64,000 bases of DNA, from positions 1 through 64,000 of the forward strand of contig JAIXWR010000022.1 of assembly GCA_027491155.1 (NCBI GenBank). Direction: 5' to 3'. Source of the stretch: Verrucomicrobiaceae bacterium (GTDB lineage Bacteria; Verrucomicrobiota; Verrucomicrobiia; Verrucomicrobiales; Akkermansiaceae). The notes under the pieces were generated by a model. That model searched no databases, was not told the DNA's origin, and saw nothing but the letters and a program-made list of their open reading frames with translations. The stretch's first letter is position 1. Each line of letters begins with the position of its first letter. Made by a program: the position numbers and the translations under genes. Positions 1 to 9,092 of this stretch are shown piece by piece.

Positions 1-1698
1 CTCGACCGCTTCGGTCGGATCGTCGAGACCATCTGGATCAAGGGGACGGGAGACGTGGTGCAAGGAGTCTATGGACGCAACCGCTCTTCGGGCATAGATT
101 GGCGGCGCGACGACGAGGCCAGCAGCACCATTGCCATGGACGCTTACTACGAATACGACGGGCTCCAGCAGGTCACCGTGTGGAAGCGCGGCAACCTGTC
201 GCCGAGCGGCGGCCCGCCCTACACCGGGGTGACCAGCCAGAAGCAGGGCGAGGACTTCACGTATGATCAAACGGGCAACTGGCTGGGCGACGTGAGCGAC
301 AACCCGAACTTCACGCAGAGCCGGACCCACGACGTGAAGAACCAGATCACCTCGATCACCGGGCCGACCGGCGTGATCCAGCCGGACTACGACAATGCCG
401 GGAACACGACCCTCGCACCGAGCCCCGGCTCGTGGACCACCGGCTACACCTACAAGTGGGACGCCTGGAACCGCTTGGTGGAAATCAAGCAGGGCGGCAT
501 CGTGATCGGCAGCTATGCCTACGACGCTCTGATGCGCCGGACCCGCAAGACCGTCGGCGGCGTCACCCGCGACATCTACTACGACCGCCAGTGGCGCTCG
601 GTGGAGGAACGGGACACCAGCACTGGCACGGTCAAGGTCCAGCACGCCTGGAGCCCGCTCGACCGATGGACGCTGATCCGCCGCAAGCGCAACGCCAGCG
701 GCAGCACGCTCAACGAGACCCTGTTCTGCCTGCGCGACTACCTCGACCCGGTGGCACTGGCCAACACCAGCGGCGTGGTGGTGGAGCGCTACAACTACGA
801 TGCGTTCGGGACCGTGCGGATCATGAACGCCGCCTTCGGTGTACTAGGCAACAGCGCCTACGACTGGGACTTCCTCTACCACGGGGAGTTCCGGGACAAG
901 GAAAGCGAACTCTACAACTACGGCTACCGCTACCTCGACACCCAGCTCGGCAGGTGGCTGTCAAGGGATCCGATTGCAGAAAGGGGTGGTTTGAATTTGT
1001 ATGCGATGTGCGGTAACAATTGCGTTACAACCCAAGATGCGTTTGGATTGGCCATTGTTATAACAAAAGACGGCATTTGGACTACGGGGGATGGAGTTAT
1101 TATTGATGGAGGCCTATCTGTGATCGATGGACGGCTTGTTATTCGGGGCGGGATTACCATTGTGCCGGGCCCAAGTGGACCTCTAAGAAGAATTGTCACA
1201 CCGATTGCACCTCAAAGAATGCCGGTTCCCCTAGTCACGCCCGGGCAGACAAGACCAGTAAGAGGGAACAATCCTTCCAGCCCGAGCTCTTCGGTTCCAT
1301 CTGGAGCGGGAGATGCAATTACCGGCGCGGTAGTAAGCATTGTTGGAAGGATTAGAGACTTTGTCGACGATAAAGCGGAGGCGGAGGCATTAGCTGCATG
1401 CGATGTTGCTGCCGCGACCAACCGTGCCGAGTGTATAGGCTGTAGTTCCTGCGATGTCAGGTACACGCGAGGTGTTTATCCTCATGGGCAGCGACTCAAT
1501 CGGGTGTTTCGAAGTGCATTCTTCCGTAGATGTAAAACATGTTCTGAGCCGAGAGATCCAGGTTTTGCTGCAGAACTTGGCCCAGGAATGCCAATTCCTT
1601 ACCGACAGACTGCGGAGAAAACTCCCATTTCTCCTCCGCTGTATGAAGATAGCAATGGTGCAGTTTTCGAGATCGAAGAAGAATGCTATCCATATTAA
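1..1698 (+). CDS. RHS/YD-repeat protein, C-terminal part with variable tip (5' end cut by window)
   Basis: The frame is open from base 1, so the N-terminus lies outside the window; the GTG at 55 is only the first internal start-like codon. YD-type repeat motifs (GSYAYDALMRRTRK, ERYNYDAFGTVR) lead to the conserved RHS core end LYNYGYRYLDTQLGRWLSRD followed by NLYAMCGNN around 905-1020. After about 1050 the protein becomes a unique tip of about 215 residues with a Pro/Ser linker and a Cys-rich end (CIGCSSC, CKTC). Codon choice changes from GC-rich to clearly AT-richer at about 960, inside the conserved core motif, as expected for exchange of the toxin tip. RHS proteins usually deliver a C-terminal toxin. 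The tip is not a toxin family I recognise, so toxicity is inferred. A lipoprotein gene starts 1 bp after the stop. Confidence 0.85.
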   Translation, partial: LDRFGRIVETIWIKGTGDVVQGVYGRNRSSGIDWRRDDEASSTIAMDAYYEYDGLQQVTVWKRGNLSPSGGPPYTGVTSQKQGEDFTYDQTGNWLGDVSDNPNFTQSRTHDVKNQITSITGPTGVIQPDYDNAGNTTLAPSPGSWTTGYTYKWDAWNRLVEIKQGGIVIGSYAYDALMRRTRKTVGGVTRDIYYDRQWRSVEERDTSTGTVKVQHAWSPLDRWTLIRRKRNASGSTLNETLFCLRDYLDPVALANTSGVVVERYNYDAFGTVRIMNAAFGVLGNSAYDWDFLYHGEFRDKESELYNYGYRYLDTQLGRWLSRDPIAERGGLNLYAMCGNNCVTTQDAFGLAIVITKDGIWTTGDGVIIDGGLSVIDGRLVIRGGITIVPGPSGPLRRIVTPIAPQRMPVPLVTPGQTRPVRGNNPSSPSSSVPSGAGDAITGAVVSIVGRIRDFVDDKAEAEALAACDVAAATNRAECIGCSSCDVRYTRGVYPHGQRLNRVFRSAFFRRCKTCSEPRDPGFAAELGPGMPIPYRQTAEKTPISPPLYEDSNGAVFEIEEECYPY

Positions 1699-1699
1699 A

Positions 1700-2113
1700 A
1701 TGAAATCAAAGTTTTTTACCGTGTTCGTGTCCGCCTCCATTCTATGTTCCTGTAAAAAAGAAAATACAGGCGCAGTGATTTACAGCTCTGCTGATCCCGC
1801 CCCCAATCCTACTAAGAGGGAACTTGAGGCTGATCTCAAACAGGATCAGATCGAGATGTCTGATCTTGCTAAGCGCCTAAAGCCAATATTGGACGTAGCT
1901 GTTGCCGAAAAGTGGAACATTGAGGAGTGGGAGTCTCGATTTGGAAATCCGAAGGCTCGCCGTCAGGTCTCTCCGGAATTATTAATTTTCGGATATTACG
2001 AAAGAGGCTCGCCCCCAATCAACAAAAACAAAAAAATAACAGGTGTGGATATATGGATGAGGAATGGAATCACTCATAAATGGGAGTGGCATATAACCAC
2101 TTTTGGGGAATAG
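1700..2113 (+). CDS. putative lipoprotein, candidate immunity protein for the RHS tip
   Basis: 137 aa from ATG 1700, one base after the upstream TAA, implying translational coupling. The frame is open further upstream inside the RHS gene, but only the 1700 start gives a signal sequence (MKSKFFTVFVSASIL) with a lipobox LCSC, so a lipid-anchored envelope protein is expected. The body is charged, with a C-terminal beta-like stretch (GVDIWMRNGITHKWEWHI). Base composition matches the AT-rich RHS tip rather than the chromosome, so both probably arrived together. Immunity function is inferred from position and composition only; I recognise no immunity family. It could also be an unrelated lipoprotein carried on the same exchanged segment. 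Confidence 0.7.
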   Translation: MKSKFFTVFVSASILCSCKKENTGAVIYSSADPAPNPTKRELEADLKQDQIEMSDLAKRLKPILDVAVAEKWNIEEWESRFGNPKARRQVSPELLIFGYYERGSPPINKNKKITGVDIWMRNGITHKWEWHITTFGE

Positions 2114-2835
2114 CCCCCGAAGTGAAGTGAACGCTACACGCCAACCAATGGCATTGGCCGTGCCAACCCATTCGGAAAACGAAGCAGATTCCGCTTCTCA
2201 GCGATTGAACTCCCTTGAACTCACGCGGGAACAAAGCTCGCCGGACAACCCACGAGCGAACTCTCCGTTCCAGATTAGTTGGCCCCATTGCGTCGCTTCA
2301 CGGGAAAAGATCGCCTCCGTCTCACCGAACACCCCAACGCGATGCCCACCTCGTGGCGCTGTCCCCGTCAAACGCGGAAAACCCTGTGCGATGCCTGGGC
2401 GGGTTTCCGGCAAGAACCCGGCAAGAACTCGGTAAGAACCGGAGCGAAGCAGAGATAGACAGCGCAGCGTGCCCGCAGGGCGACGAGGCCACAGGCGAAG
2501 GAGTCAAATGCGACTCGAACCATGCGATGCGGGAGAGACTGGAGCGATCCGCTCGACGTGGCAATCCGACCTTGATCCGACTCGCCGATCTGGCAGACGT
2601 GTGACGGATGGGGTTACACCTTTTATTTCCACTCCGGTCCAGAGCGAGTCGGGCAACGGTCGGACAGGGACGGGAATCGATCCGAATTCCGCGACAGAAT
2701 CCCTGCGATTCCACACGGATTTCACACAAATTGACCGTCCAGGACCGCACTCCGCGCGTCGCCTGGCCAACCCCACAACGCACCAATGCCCATGAAATCA
2801 AAGAAAAGCGCAGCCCCGGCAGGCCTCCCTGCCGA
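2114..2835. other. gene-poor stretch downstream of the RHS locus
   Basis: About 720 bp without a convincing gene. Open frames are short, overlap on both strands and are rich in Arg, Ser and Pro with no family signature. The base composition returns to GC-rich. It may be debris of older RHS tips or an intergenic repeat region, but I could not match it to any protein. Confidence 0.5.
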
Positions 2836-2855
2836 TCCGCCAGTTTTCACCCGTT

Positions 2856-2889
2856 CGGCCTGCAGTTCCCTGCGGGCCGTTTTGTTTTG
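2856..2889 (+). terminator. intrinsic terminator in repeat copy 1
   Basis: Arms CGGCCTGCAG and CTGCGGGCCG pair around a TTCC loop (one G-T wobble) and are followed by TTTTGTTTTG. Plus-strand orientation suits termination of transcripts from the RHS locus. Confidence 0.7.
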
Positions 2890-3048
2890 AGGTGCTGCGT
2901 GACCCACGGACCGGGAGGGATGAGAACCTTGCCGAAGGCCGTAGGGTTCGAACGCAGGAGCGAGCTTCGCGAGCAATTCCGATCCCCGCGAAGCGCAAAC
3001 CGGCATGGCCGAAGGCAATCCCTCCCGGTCCGCCAGTTTTCACCCGTT

Positions 3049-3082
3049 CGGCCTGCAGTTCCCTGCGGGCTGTTTTGTTTTG
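3049..3082 (+). terminator. intrinsic terminator in repeat copy 2
   Basis: Same hairpin as in copy 1, shifted by 193 bp. One C-to-T change turns a G-C pair into a wobble, and the T-rich tail is intact. Together they form a tandem terminator pair. Confidence 0.65.
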
Positions 3083-3255
3083 AGGTGCTGCGTGACCCAC
3101 GGACCGGGAGGGATGAGAACCTTGCCGAAGGCCCGAGGGTTCGAACGCAGGAGCGAGCTTCGCGAGCAATTCCAATCCCCGCGCAGGTCATGGGGGCAGA
3201 GTGTCAGGCCTTGGCGGCTCGAACGTTCGACCCTGCTCCGGACTCTTCAAAATTC

Positions 3256-3299
3256 GGGGGACGGCCAGCGAACCCACCCGGGTCCACCCGCCGTCCCCC
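3256..3299 (-). terminator. probable terminator of smc
   Basis: Perfect 10-bp inverted repeat GGGGGACGGC / GCCGTCCCCC with a 24-nt loop, 29 bp past the smc stop. Read on the minus strand it is followed by GAATTTTG, a weak T tract. Confidence 0.5.
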
Positions 3300-3328
3300 A
3301 TCCCTCTTCTGTCGAAGAATCGGTTGTA

Positions 3329-6300
3329 TCAGGCATCCAGCCTCAGCGCCGCCTTCTGCGCGGCGGTGCGGGCCTCGCCCTTCGATGCGGCCTCGTCGCT
3401 GCTGGTCAGGCGCATGCCGACCGGCTTGGAAACGCCGAACTCCTCCATCGTCACGCCATACATCACGTCGGCGCGGGCCATCGTGCGCTTCGAGTGGGTC
3501 ACGATGATGAACTGGCTGTTGTCGATGAAGCGGTCGAGCACCTTGACGAACTTGCCGATGTTCGATTCGTCGAGCGGCGCATCGAGTTCGTCGAGCACGC
3601 AGAACGGGCTCGGCTTGATCATGTAGATCGAGAACAGCAGCGCGACGGCGGTCATCGAGCGCTCGCCGCCGGAAAGCAACGAAATGCTCTGCAGCTTCTT
3701 GCCCGGCGGCTTGGCGATGACCTCGATCCCGGACTCCAGCGGATCGTTCTCGTCCACCAGCATCAGGTCGGCCTGGCCCTTCTCGCCGAAGAGCTCCTTG
3801 AACATGTCCCGGAAGTTCAGCTTCACCTGGGCGAAGGTCTCGCTGAAGCGGCGCTGGGTCTCCTCGTTGATCTTGTCGATCACCTCGATCAGGTTGGCCT
3901 TCGAGTTGACCAGGTCGTCGTAGTTCGAGCGGACGTCGTTGTAACGCTCCTCGAGCTCCTCGTATTCCTCGATCGCGTCGAGGTTGACCGGGCCCATCGA
4001 GTCGAGGCGGCGCTTGAGGTCGCTGACGATCGACTCGACGAAGTTCCAATCCGGCTCCCCGGCCATCTCGCCCGGCAGAACCGGCACCTCTTCGACCGCC
4101 TTCGAGGCATCGACCACGATGATCGCGGGCTCCTCGTCCTCGCTGTCCTCGCTCTCGACGAAGGTCTGGCGGCCGCCGTTCGACTGCTGAGCTTTCTGCG
4201 AAGCAATGCAGGCCAGCAAGGCATGGGCATCGGGCTCGAAGGCCGCGAGTTCGACCTGGTGGCGCTCGAGGATCGTGTTGACCAGACTCTCCAGCCGCAG
4301 CTCGATCTTGGTGATGGCCACCTCCTCCCGGCCGCGCTGTTCGGCGGCCTTCGAATAGCGGCGACGGGCCTCGGAAAGTTCGGCCTCGGCCTTGTCGATC
4401 GCTTCGATCAACTCGTTGCGGCGGCCGGAGCGCGACTCGATCTCGGCGGCCAGGTCCTCGGCTTCGGCCTGGTGGGTTTCGACTTCCTCGGCCAGCCGAG
4501 CGTTCTCGGCGGCGGCGGCTTCGATGCGCTGGACGAAAGACTCGATCTCCGTCTCGCGGCGGATCGAAAGTTCGCGCAGCTCGCTCAGGCGGGCCTCCAT
4601 CGGCTGCTGCTGGGCTTCGGCGGCCTGCTTGGCCTGGCGCTCGACGGCCAGCGAGGTGCGGAGTTCGTTGAGCGCCTGCTGCAGCTCCGCCTCGTCGCGC
4701 TGCGAAGCCTCGACCTGCGACTGGAGGCGACGCTGGTCCTCCTCGTGGCCTTCGAGCCGTTCGCGGGCCATCGCAAGCTCCGCTTCCAAACTACTACGAC
4801 CCTCGTGGACGATCTGCTCGCGGCTTTCCAGCTCGCCGCGTTCCCAGCGGACGTTCTCGAGCTTGGTCTGCACGCTTTCGACCTCGCGGGTGGCGAGGGT
4901 GAGCTGGCCTTGCAGGGTGGAAAGCTCGACCTTGTGGCGCTGGACCCGCTCGCGGCAGGTTTCAACTTCTTCCTGGAGCTGCGAAAGCTGGGCTTCCAGA
5001 TCGGTGACGCGCTGGCGGGCGGCGGCTTCGGCCTCGGTCAGACCGGCGACTTCGGTTTCGAGGTCGCGGACTTCGTTCTGGAGCTCGAGCACCGAGACAT
5101 TCCCCTCGCCGGCGTCGCCGCCGTGGATCACGCCTTCCGCGCCTAACAGCTCGCCGGCCTGCGTGACCATCGTGATGTCGGGCATCGACGAGTGGAGGCG
5201 CAGGGCGGTGGCGAAATTCGGGACGATCAGGACCTTCTCGAGCAGCTTCTCGATCACCCGGGCCACCCGCGGGTCGGACTTCACCTTGTCGAGCGCCCAA
5301 CCGACGGCGCCTTCCGGCAGTGCTTCCATCTGGGTGCCGACCGCATGGCCGACGAAGGTCTCCGGCAGGATCGCGGCCTGGCCGAGGCGCTTCTCGGTGA
5401 GGCGCGAGATGATGGCATCGGCCAGTTTCTCATCGGACACCAGCACCGCCTGCAAGTGGCTGCCAAGAGCGGTCTCGATGGCGCGGGCGCAGGAGCGGTC
5501 GGCCTCGATGAAGCCGGCCAGCACGCCGTGAATGCCGGGCTTGAAGCGGTCGGCGTCATCGAGACCGTCGAGCACCTTGCGGGTGCCCTTCTGGAAGCCC
5601 TCGCCGCTGGCGACGAGCTGGCGGACGACTTGAAAACGCGATGCGCGCTGGGCGAGCAGCTTGTTGGCCTCGATCGCCGCGGCACGCGAGGCATCGAGGT
5701 CGCCGCGGGTGTGCTGATAGGTCCGCTCGGCCTTCTGGAAGGCTTCTTCCAACTCGGCGCTGCGGGCGGAGTGCTCTTCCAACTCAGCAACGATGCGGTT
5801 CCGTTGCTCCAGGGTTTCCTCGCTCTCAAGGTTCAGCCGCTGTTCCTCGTCGGCCAGCATCCGGGCGCGCTCGCGGCTCGTCTCCAGCTGGGCCAGCGAG
5901 CTTTCGATGCGGGCCTGGGTCGAGGCGATGATGGTCTGCGCGCGGTTCGCCTCGGCACGGGCTTCGCGAAGCTGCGCTTCGATCTCTTCGCGACCGCCGC
6001 GGGCCATCCGGGTGCGCTCCTCCTGATCGGCGAGTTGGATTTCCTGTTCGGCGATGCGCCGGGCAAGCTGCTCCAGCGCCTCGTTGGCGGCGACCACATC
6101 GAACTCCTGCTGTGCCAGCTTCTCGCGGGTCGTTTCGATCTCCTCGCGGTTCTGCGAGATCCGGCCTTCCAGCTCGGCTTTGCGCTCCTCGTTGAAAGCG
6201 ACACGGCCCTGCGCGGCGGCGAGCTGGTTGCGGTGGGCATTGAGCTGCTGGCGGAGGTCGGCGAGTTCCTGCTCGAAATTGCGGGCGTTCAAGCGGGCGT

Positions 6301-7111
6301 CGGCCACCGCTTCTTCCTTGGGCGCCATCAGGCGCTCGAGTTCGGCCTCGGTCGCTTCGAGCGAGCGGATCGAGGTCCGCAGCTCGTCGCGCTCGGCGGT
6401 GAACTCGACGAAGCGCTTGTGGCCGAGGTGGGTGTCGAGGATCCGCACGTCGCCGGCCAGCGCCTGGTAGCGGCGGGCCTTCGCGACCTGGCGCTTGAGC
6501 GAATTCATGCGGCGCTCCTGCTCGGCGAGCACGTCGGACACGCGCAGCAGGTTGGCCTCGGTGAACTCCAGCTTGCGCAGCGCCTCCTTCTTCTCGCGCT
6601 TGTACTTGGTGATGCCGGCGGCTTCCTCGAACACCATGCGGCGCTCTTCCGGCTTCGACGAAAGGATCTGGTCGATCTGGCCCTGCGCCATGATCGAGTA
6701 GGCGGTCCGGCCGATGCCGGTGTCCATCAGCAGGTCGTGGATGTCTTTCAGCCGGCAGAGCGTGCCGTTGATCCGGTACTCCGACTTGCCGTCGCGGAAG
6801 ACCCGGCGGGTCAGCGAGACCTCGTTGTAGTCGACCTTCAGCGCCTGCTCGCAGTCGGCCATCGTCATGGTCACCTCGGCCATCCCGAGCGGCTTGCGCT
6901 TCTCGGTGCCGTTGAAAATGACGTCCGCCATCTCACCGCCGCGCAAGGCCTTGGCGGAGGTTTCCCCGAGGACCCAGCGGATGGCGTCGACGACGTTCGA
7001 CTTGCCGCAGCCGTTCGGCCCGACGATGCCGGTGACGCCTTGGTGGAACTCGATCTTCGTTTTGTCCGCGAAGGACTTGAAGCCGTACATTTCCAGGGAC
7101 TTGAGATACAT
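3329..7111 (-). CDS. smc: chromosome segregation protein SMC
   Basis: 1,260 aa, the usual SMC length. Structural maintenance of chromosomes ATPase, which with ScpA/ScpB loads onto and organises DNA. The N-terminal head has Walker A GPNGCGKS (31-38) and the Q-loop region GQIDQILSSKPEERR. Long coiled coils flank a hinge near residues 510-660 (GVLAGFIEADRSCARAIETA). The C-terminal head has signature LSGGE (1146-1150) and Walker B FCVLDELDAPLD (1170-1181). An acidic insertion (SEDSEDEEP) lies in the C-terminal arm near the head. The Walker B tail reads ELDAPLDE instead of the more common EVDAALDD. No scp genes are in the window. The next gene upstream is divergent. Confidence 0.97.
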   Translation of the reverse strand: MYLKSLEMYGFKSFADKTKIEFHQGVTGIVGPNGCGKSNVVDAIRWVLGETSAKALRGGEMADVIFNGTEKRKPLGMAEVTMTMADCEQALKVDYNEVSLTRRVFRDGKSEYRINGTLCRLKDIHDLLMDTGIGRTAYSIMAQGQIDQILSSKPEERRMVFEEAAGITKYKREKKEALRKLEFTEANLLRVSDVLAEQERRMNSLKRQVAKARRYQALAGDVRILDTHLGHKRFVEFTAERDELRTSIRSLEATEAELERLMAPKEEAVADARLNARNFEQELADLRQQLNAHRNQLAAAQGRVAFNEERKAELEGRISQNREEIETTREKLAQQEFDVVAANEALEQLARRIAEQEIQLADQEERTRMARGGREEIEAQLREARAEANRAQTIIASTQARIESSLAQLETSRERARMLADEEQRLNLESEETLEQRNRIVAELEEHSARSAELEEAFQKAERTYQHTRGDLDASRAAAIEANKLLAQRASRFQVVRQLVASGEGFQKGTRKVLDGLDDADRFKPGIHGVLAGFIEADRSCARAIETALGSHLQAVLVSDEKLADAIISRLTEKRLGQAAILPETFVGHAVGTQMEALPEGAVGWALDKVKSDPRVARVIEKLLEKVLIVPNFATALRLHSSMPDITMVTQAGELLGAEGVIHGGDAGEGNVSVLELQNEVRDLETEVAGLTEAEAAARQRVTDLEAQLSQLQEEVETCRERVQRHKVELSTLQGQLTLATREVESVQTKLENVRWERGELESREQIVHEGRSSLEAELAMARERLEGHEEDQRRLQSQVEASQRDEAELQQALNELRTSLAVERQAKQAAEAQQQPMEARLSELRELSIRRETEIESFVQRIEAAAAENARLAEEVETHQAEAEDLAAEIESRSGRRNELIEAIDKAEAELSEARRRYSKAAEQRGREEVAITKIELRLESLVNTILERHQVELAAFEPDAHALLACIASQKAQQSNGGRQTFVESEDSEDEEPAIIVVDASKAVEEVPVLPGEMAGEPDWNFVESIVSDLKRRLDSMGPVNLDAIEEYEELEERYNDVRSNYDDLVNSKANLIEVIDKINEETQRRFSETFAQVKLNFRDMFKELFGEKGQADLMLVDENDPLESGIEVIAKPPGKKLQSISLLSGGERSMTAVALLFSIYMIKPSPFCVLDELDAPLDESNIGKFVKVLDRFIDNSQFIIVTHSKRTMARADVMYGVTMEEFGVSKPVGMRLTSSDEAASKGEARTAAQKAALRLDA

Positions 7112-7144
7112 TCGACAGAATCAGGTTGGAGGTTTCGCCCGGGA

Positions 7145-7181
7145 GGGATTCCGGACATCGGCGACCTTAACCCGGAATCCC
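7145..7181. repeat. inverted repeat between smc and the divergent repeat-protein gene
   Basis: GGGATTCCGG (7145-7154) and CCGGAATCCC (7172-7181) are perfect inverted arms with a 17-nt spacer, 34 bp upstream of the smc start. It could form a hairpin in the smc leader or be an operator. The rest of 7112-7364 shows no other gene or clear promoter. Confidence 0.45.
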
Positions 7182-7364
7182 CCGCGGGAAAGCCTCCGGC
7201 TGGAAAGCGTCCACATATTGTATCCTTACATCCAAATACCTACCACCTGTGGAGCTTTGTGAACTTTAAGGGATCCGAACCATTTTGCGCCCATCCCTAC
7301 TTTGAATGAAATGGCCGGATCGGGAGTTTACACTTCTGATGCCTTGCGAAGACTCGAACTCAAC

Positions 7365-9092
7365 ATGGGAAATCCCGCAATGGCCCGTCGTTTGATGCCG
7401 TTCCTCGCCGCGGCGGGTGGTGCCGTGCTGGGCTTCGCGATCCGGGGCGGGCTTTCCCGGGCCGGGGACGCTTCCGGACCAGAGGCGGGAACGATCCGGG
7501 AAGCACCGGTTGCCGAATCCAAACCGCTGGATCCCGGGCCGACCAGCCGCTCGATTCGCGACGTTTCATCGCTCGACGCGGCCGGCTGTGAGGAGCGCAT
7601 CAAGGAGTTGGCGGCGGACCACACGAACAAGAACGGGGTCACCGCCGAAGCGATCTTCCTGCGCTGGATTTCCCTCACCAGCGCCGATGAGGTGCTCGCC
7701 TCCCCTTCCCTCCCCCATCTCCGCTTGCACCCCGTCCTTCGCGATGCGCTCTTCAACGCCTGGGTCACGCTCGATCCCCGATCGGCGATGGATCCGGCGA
7801 CCCGACCGGAGTTCGTCCACCCCCGGGCGGTCCATGCGATCGAGTCCGGCCGCGAGGACTTCGCCACGTTCCTGACCGCGGCCTGGCAGGACTATACCAC
7901 CTCGAACCTGGACCTTGAGAAGGCCTTGATCCGGCTGGCCCGGGAGCAACCCGAGATCGCCAGGAAGCTTCCCGACTCGCCGCCCGATCTCCAGCAGCGG
8001 GCGATCGCCGCGGTCGCCCGTGGTTGGGCGCGGAATGATCCGAAGGCGGCGTTGGCGTGGTTGCAGGCGATGGATCCCTGGGTGGATCCGGGCCGGTCCG
8101 GGGCCCAGTCGCTTTTCGAGGTTTGGGCCGAATCCGATCCCGACGCCGCCGGCAAAGCCCTGAATTCAGAAACAGTGGCGACCTGGCTGGGGAGTTATCT
8201 GCCCGGTCGCACGTTGGAGGCCCTCAAGAAGCAGGACACCCCGGATTCCTTGCTTCAGATCGCTCTCCAGCAGGATCCGTTCTTGGACGCGGCCGAACTC
8301 CACCGCCGCTTGTCCGGGCACGAGTTCGACTGGAATCCCAAGGACTCCGCCGCCTTGCCGGTCCATCTCCACGGTTGGTTTCCCCCCGATCCCGCGCAGG
8401 CCGCCGCCGATGCCGGAAATCTGCCACCGGGGCCGACCCGAGACGCCATCATGGACTACTTGTGCGGACTCTGGGCGGAACATGATCCCGACGCCGCACT
8501 GGATTTTGGAAACGGGCACGGACTGGAGACACCCGCCGTAGCCACCCTGCGTGCGAAACCCACGAAAGTGATGCGGGAGGCAGCGTTCGCGGACCCGGAG
8601 GCGACCTTTGCCGCGCTTTTCGATCCAGATCGGGAATTGCCCGCCGGCATGACCCGCGACCACACATTCGCGTTGGTCCGAGAATGGGGAGCCAAAGATC
8701 CCGTCGCGGCCGCGGAATGGCTGGGCAGCGACGCGATGACGTCCCGGCTTCCCCCCATGCTGCTCAACAACATCCTCGGCACCGGATGGGCCCAGCGCGA
8801 TCCCGTTGCCGCCGCCGATTGGGTGCTTTCCCTGCCCGAAGGCCCGGGACGTCAGATCGCGTGGGAGGCGATGAAGGAGCAGGTCACGGACTACTCTCCC
8901 GAACTCGCGTTTTCAGTCGCAGCAAGCTCGGTCGAGGAAGAATACCAACGAGGGGGATCGCTCCAAACCAGCTTGGGACAAGTCCGCGATCGTATCGGAC
9001 GCGAAGCCGCGCTCCGACTTCTCGAAAGCACCGATCTTCCGGAAACCGAACTCGAGGTCCTGCGTGAATTCTTGAACCCCGGCACGCGATGA
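7365..9092 (+). CDS. membrane-anchored W-DP-AA repeat protein
   Basis: 575 aa from ATG 7365 (ATG 7380 and TTG 7302 are alternatives; the 7365/7380 starts place the hydrophobic segment FLAAAGGAVLGFAI at the very N-terminus). The rest is helical with spaced copies of W-x3-DP-x-AA-x2-W between about residues 220 and 485: WARNDPKAALAWL, WAESDPDAAGKAL, WAEHDPDAALDFG, WGAKDPVAAAEWL and WAQRDPVAAADWV. This spacing suggests a superhelical repeat scaffold outside the cytoplasm. I know no named family or function. It overlaps the next gene by 4 bp (ATGA), and the next product has the same architecture, so the two are probably co-translated partners or duplicates. Confidence 0.8.
   Translation: MGNPAMARRLMPFLAAAGGAVLGFAIRGGLSRAGDASGPEAGTIREAPVAESKPLDPGPTSRSIRDVSSLDAAGCEERIKELAADHTNKNGVTAEAIFLRWISLTSADEVLASPSLPHLRLHPVLRDALFNAWVTLDPRSAMDPATRPEFVHPRAVHAIESGREDFATFLTAAWQDYTTSNLDLEKALIRLAREQPEIARKLPDSPPDLQQRAIAAVARGWARNDPKAALAWLQAMDPWVDPGRSGAQSLFEVWAESDPDAAGKALNSETVATWLGSYLPGRTLEALKKQDTPDSLLQIALQQDPFLDAAELHRRLSGHEFDWNPKDSAALPVHLHGWFPPDPAQAAADAGNLPPGPTRDAIMDYLCGLWAEHDPDAALDFGNGHGLETPAVATLRAKPTKVMREAAFADPEATFAALFDPDRELPAGMTRDHTFALVREWGAKDPVAAAEWLGSDAMTSRLPPMLLNNILGTGWAQRDPVAAADWVLSLPEGPGRQIAWEAMKEQVTDYSPELAFSVAASSVEEEYQRGGSLQTSLGQVRDRIGREAALRLLESTDLPETELEVLREFLNPGTR

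Larger units (their letters stand above)
2836..3183. repeat. 193-bp tandem duplication (two copies)
   Basis: Bases 2836-2990 recur at 3029-3183 with only a few substitutions, an offset of 193 bp. The linker after the first copy (2991-3028) partly resembles the bases just before it. Each copy contains a strong hairpin followed by a T-rich tract and the string GGGTTCGAACGCAGG. No open frame is conserved as a gene; the minus-strand frames look like translated repeat. Probably a dispersed intergenic element of this genome, duplicated here. Confidence 0.85.

Noticed and set aside
1454-1699. Longer start for the immunity candidate
   Set aside because: It would overlap the RHS gene by 245 bp and bury the lipoprotein signal sequence inside the protein.
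2945-2970. GGTTCGAA string in both repeat copies, resembling a tRNA T-loop
   Set aside because: No T-stem pairing, acceptor stem, D-arm or anticodon arm could be folded around it.
2836-3183. CRISPR-like repetition
   Set aside because: Only two long 155-bp copies with a 38-bp linker; no short repeats with spacers and no cas genes.
3005-7309. Two plus-strand frames of about 700 codons opposite smc
   Set aside because: They mirror the coiled-coil codons of smc and have no domain signature.
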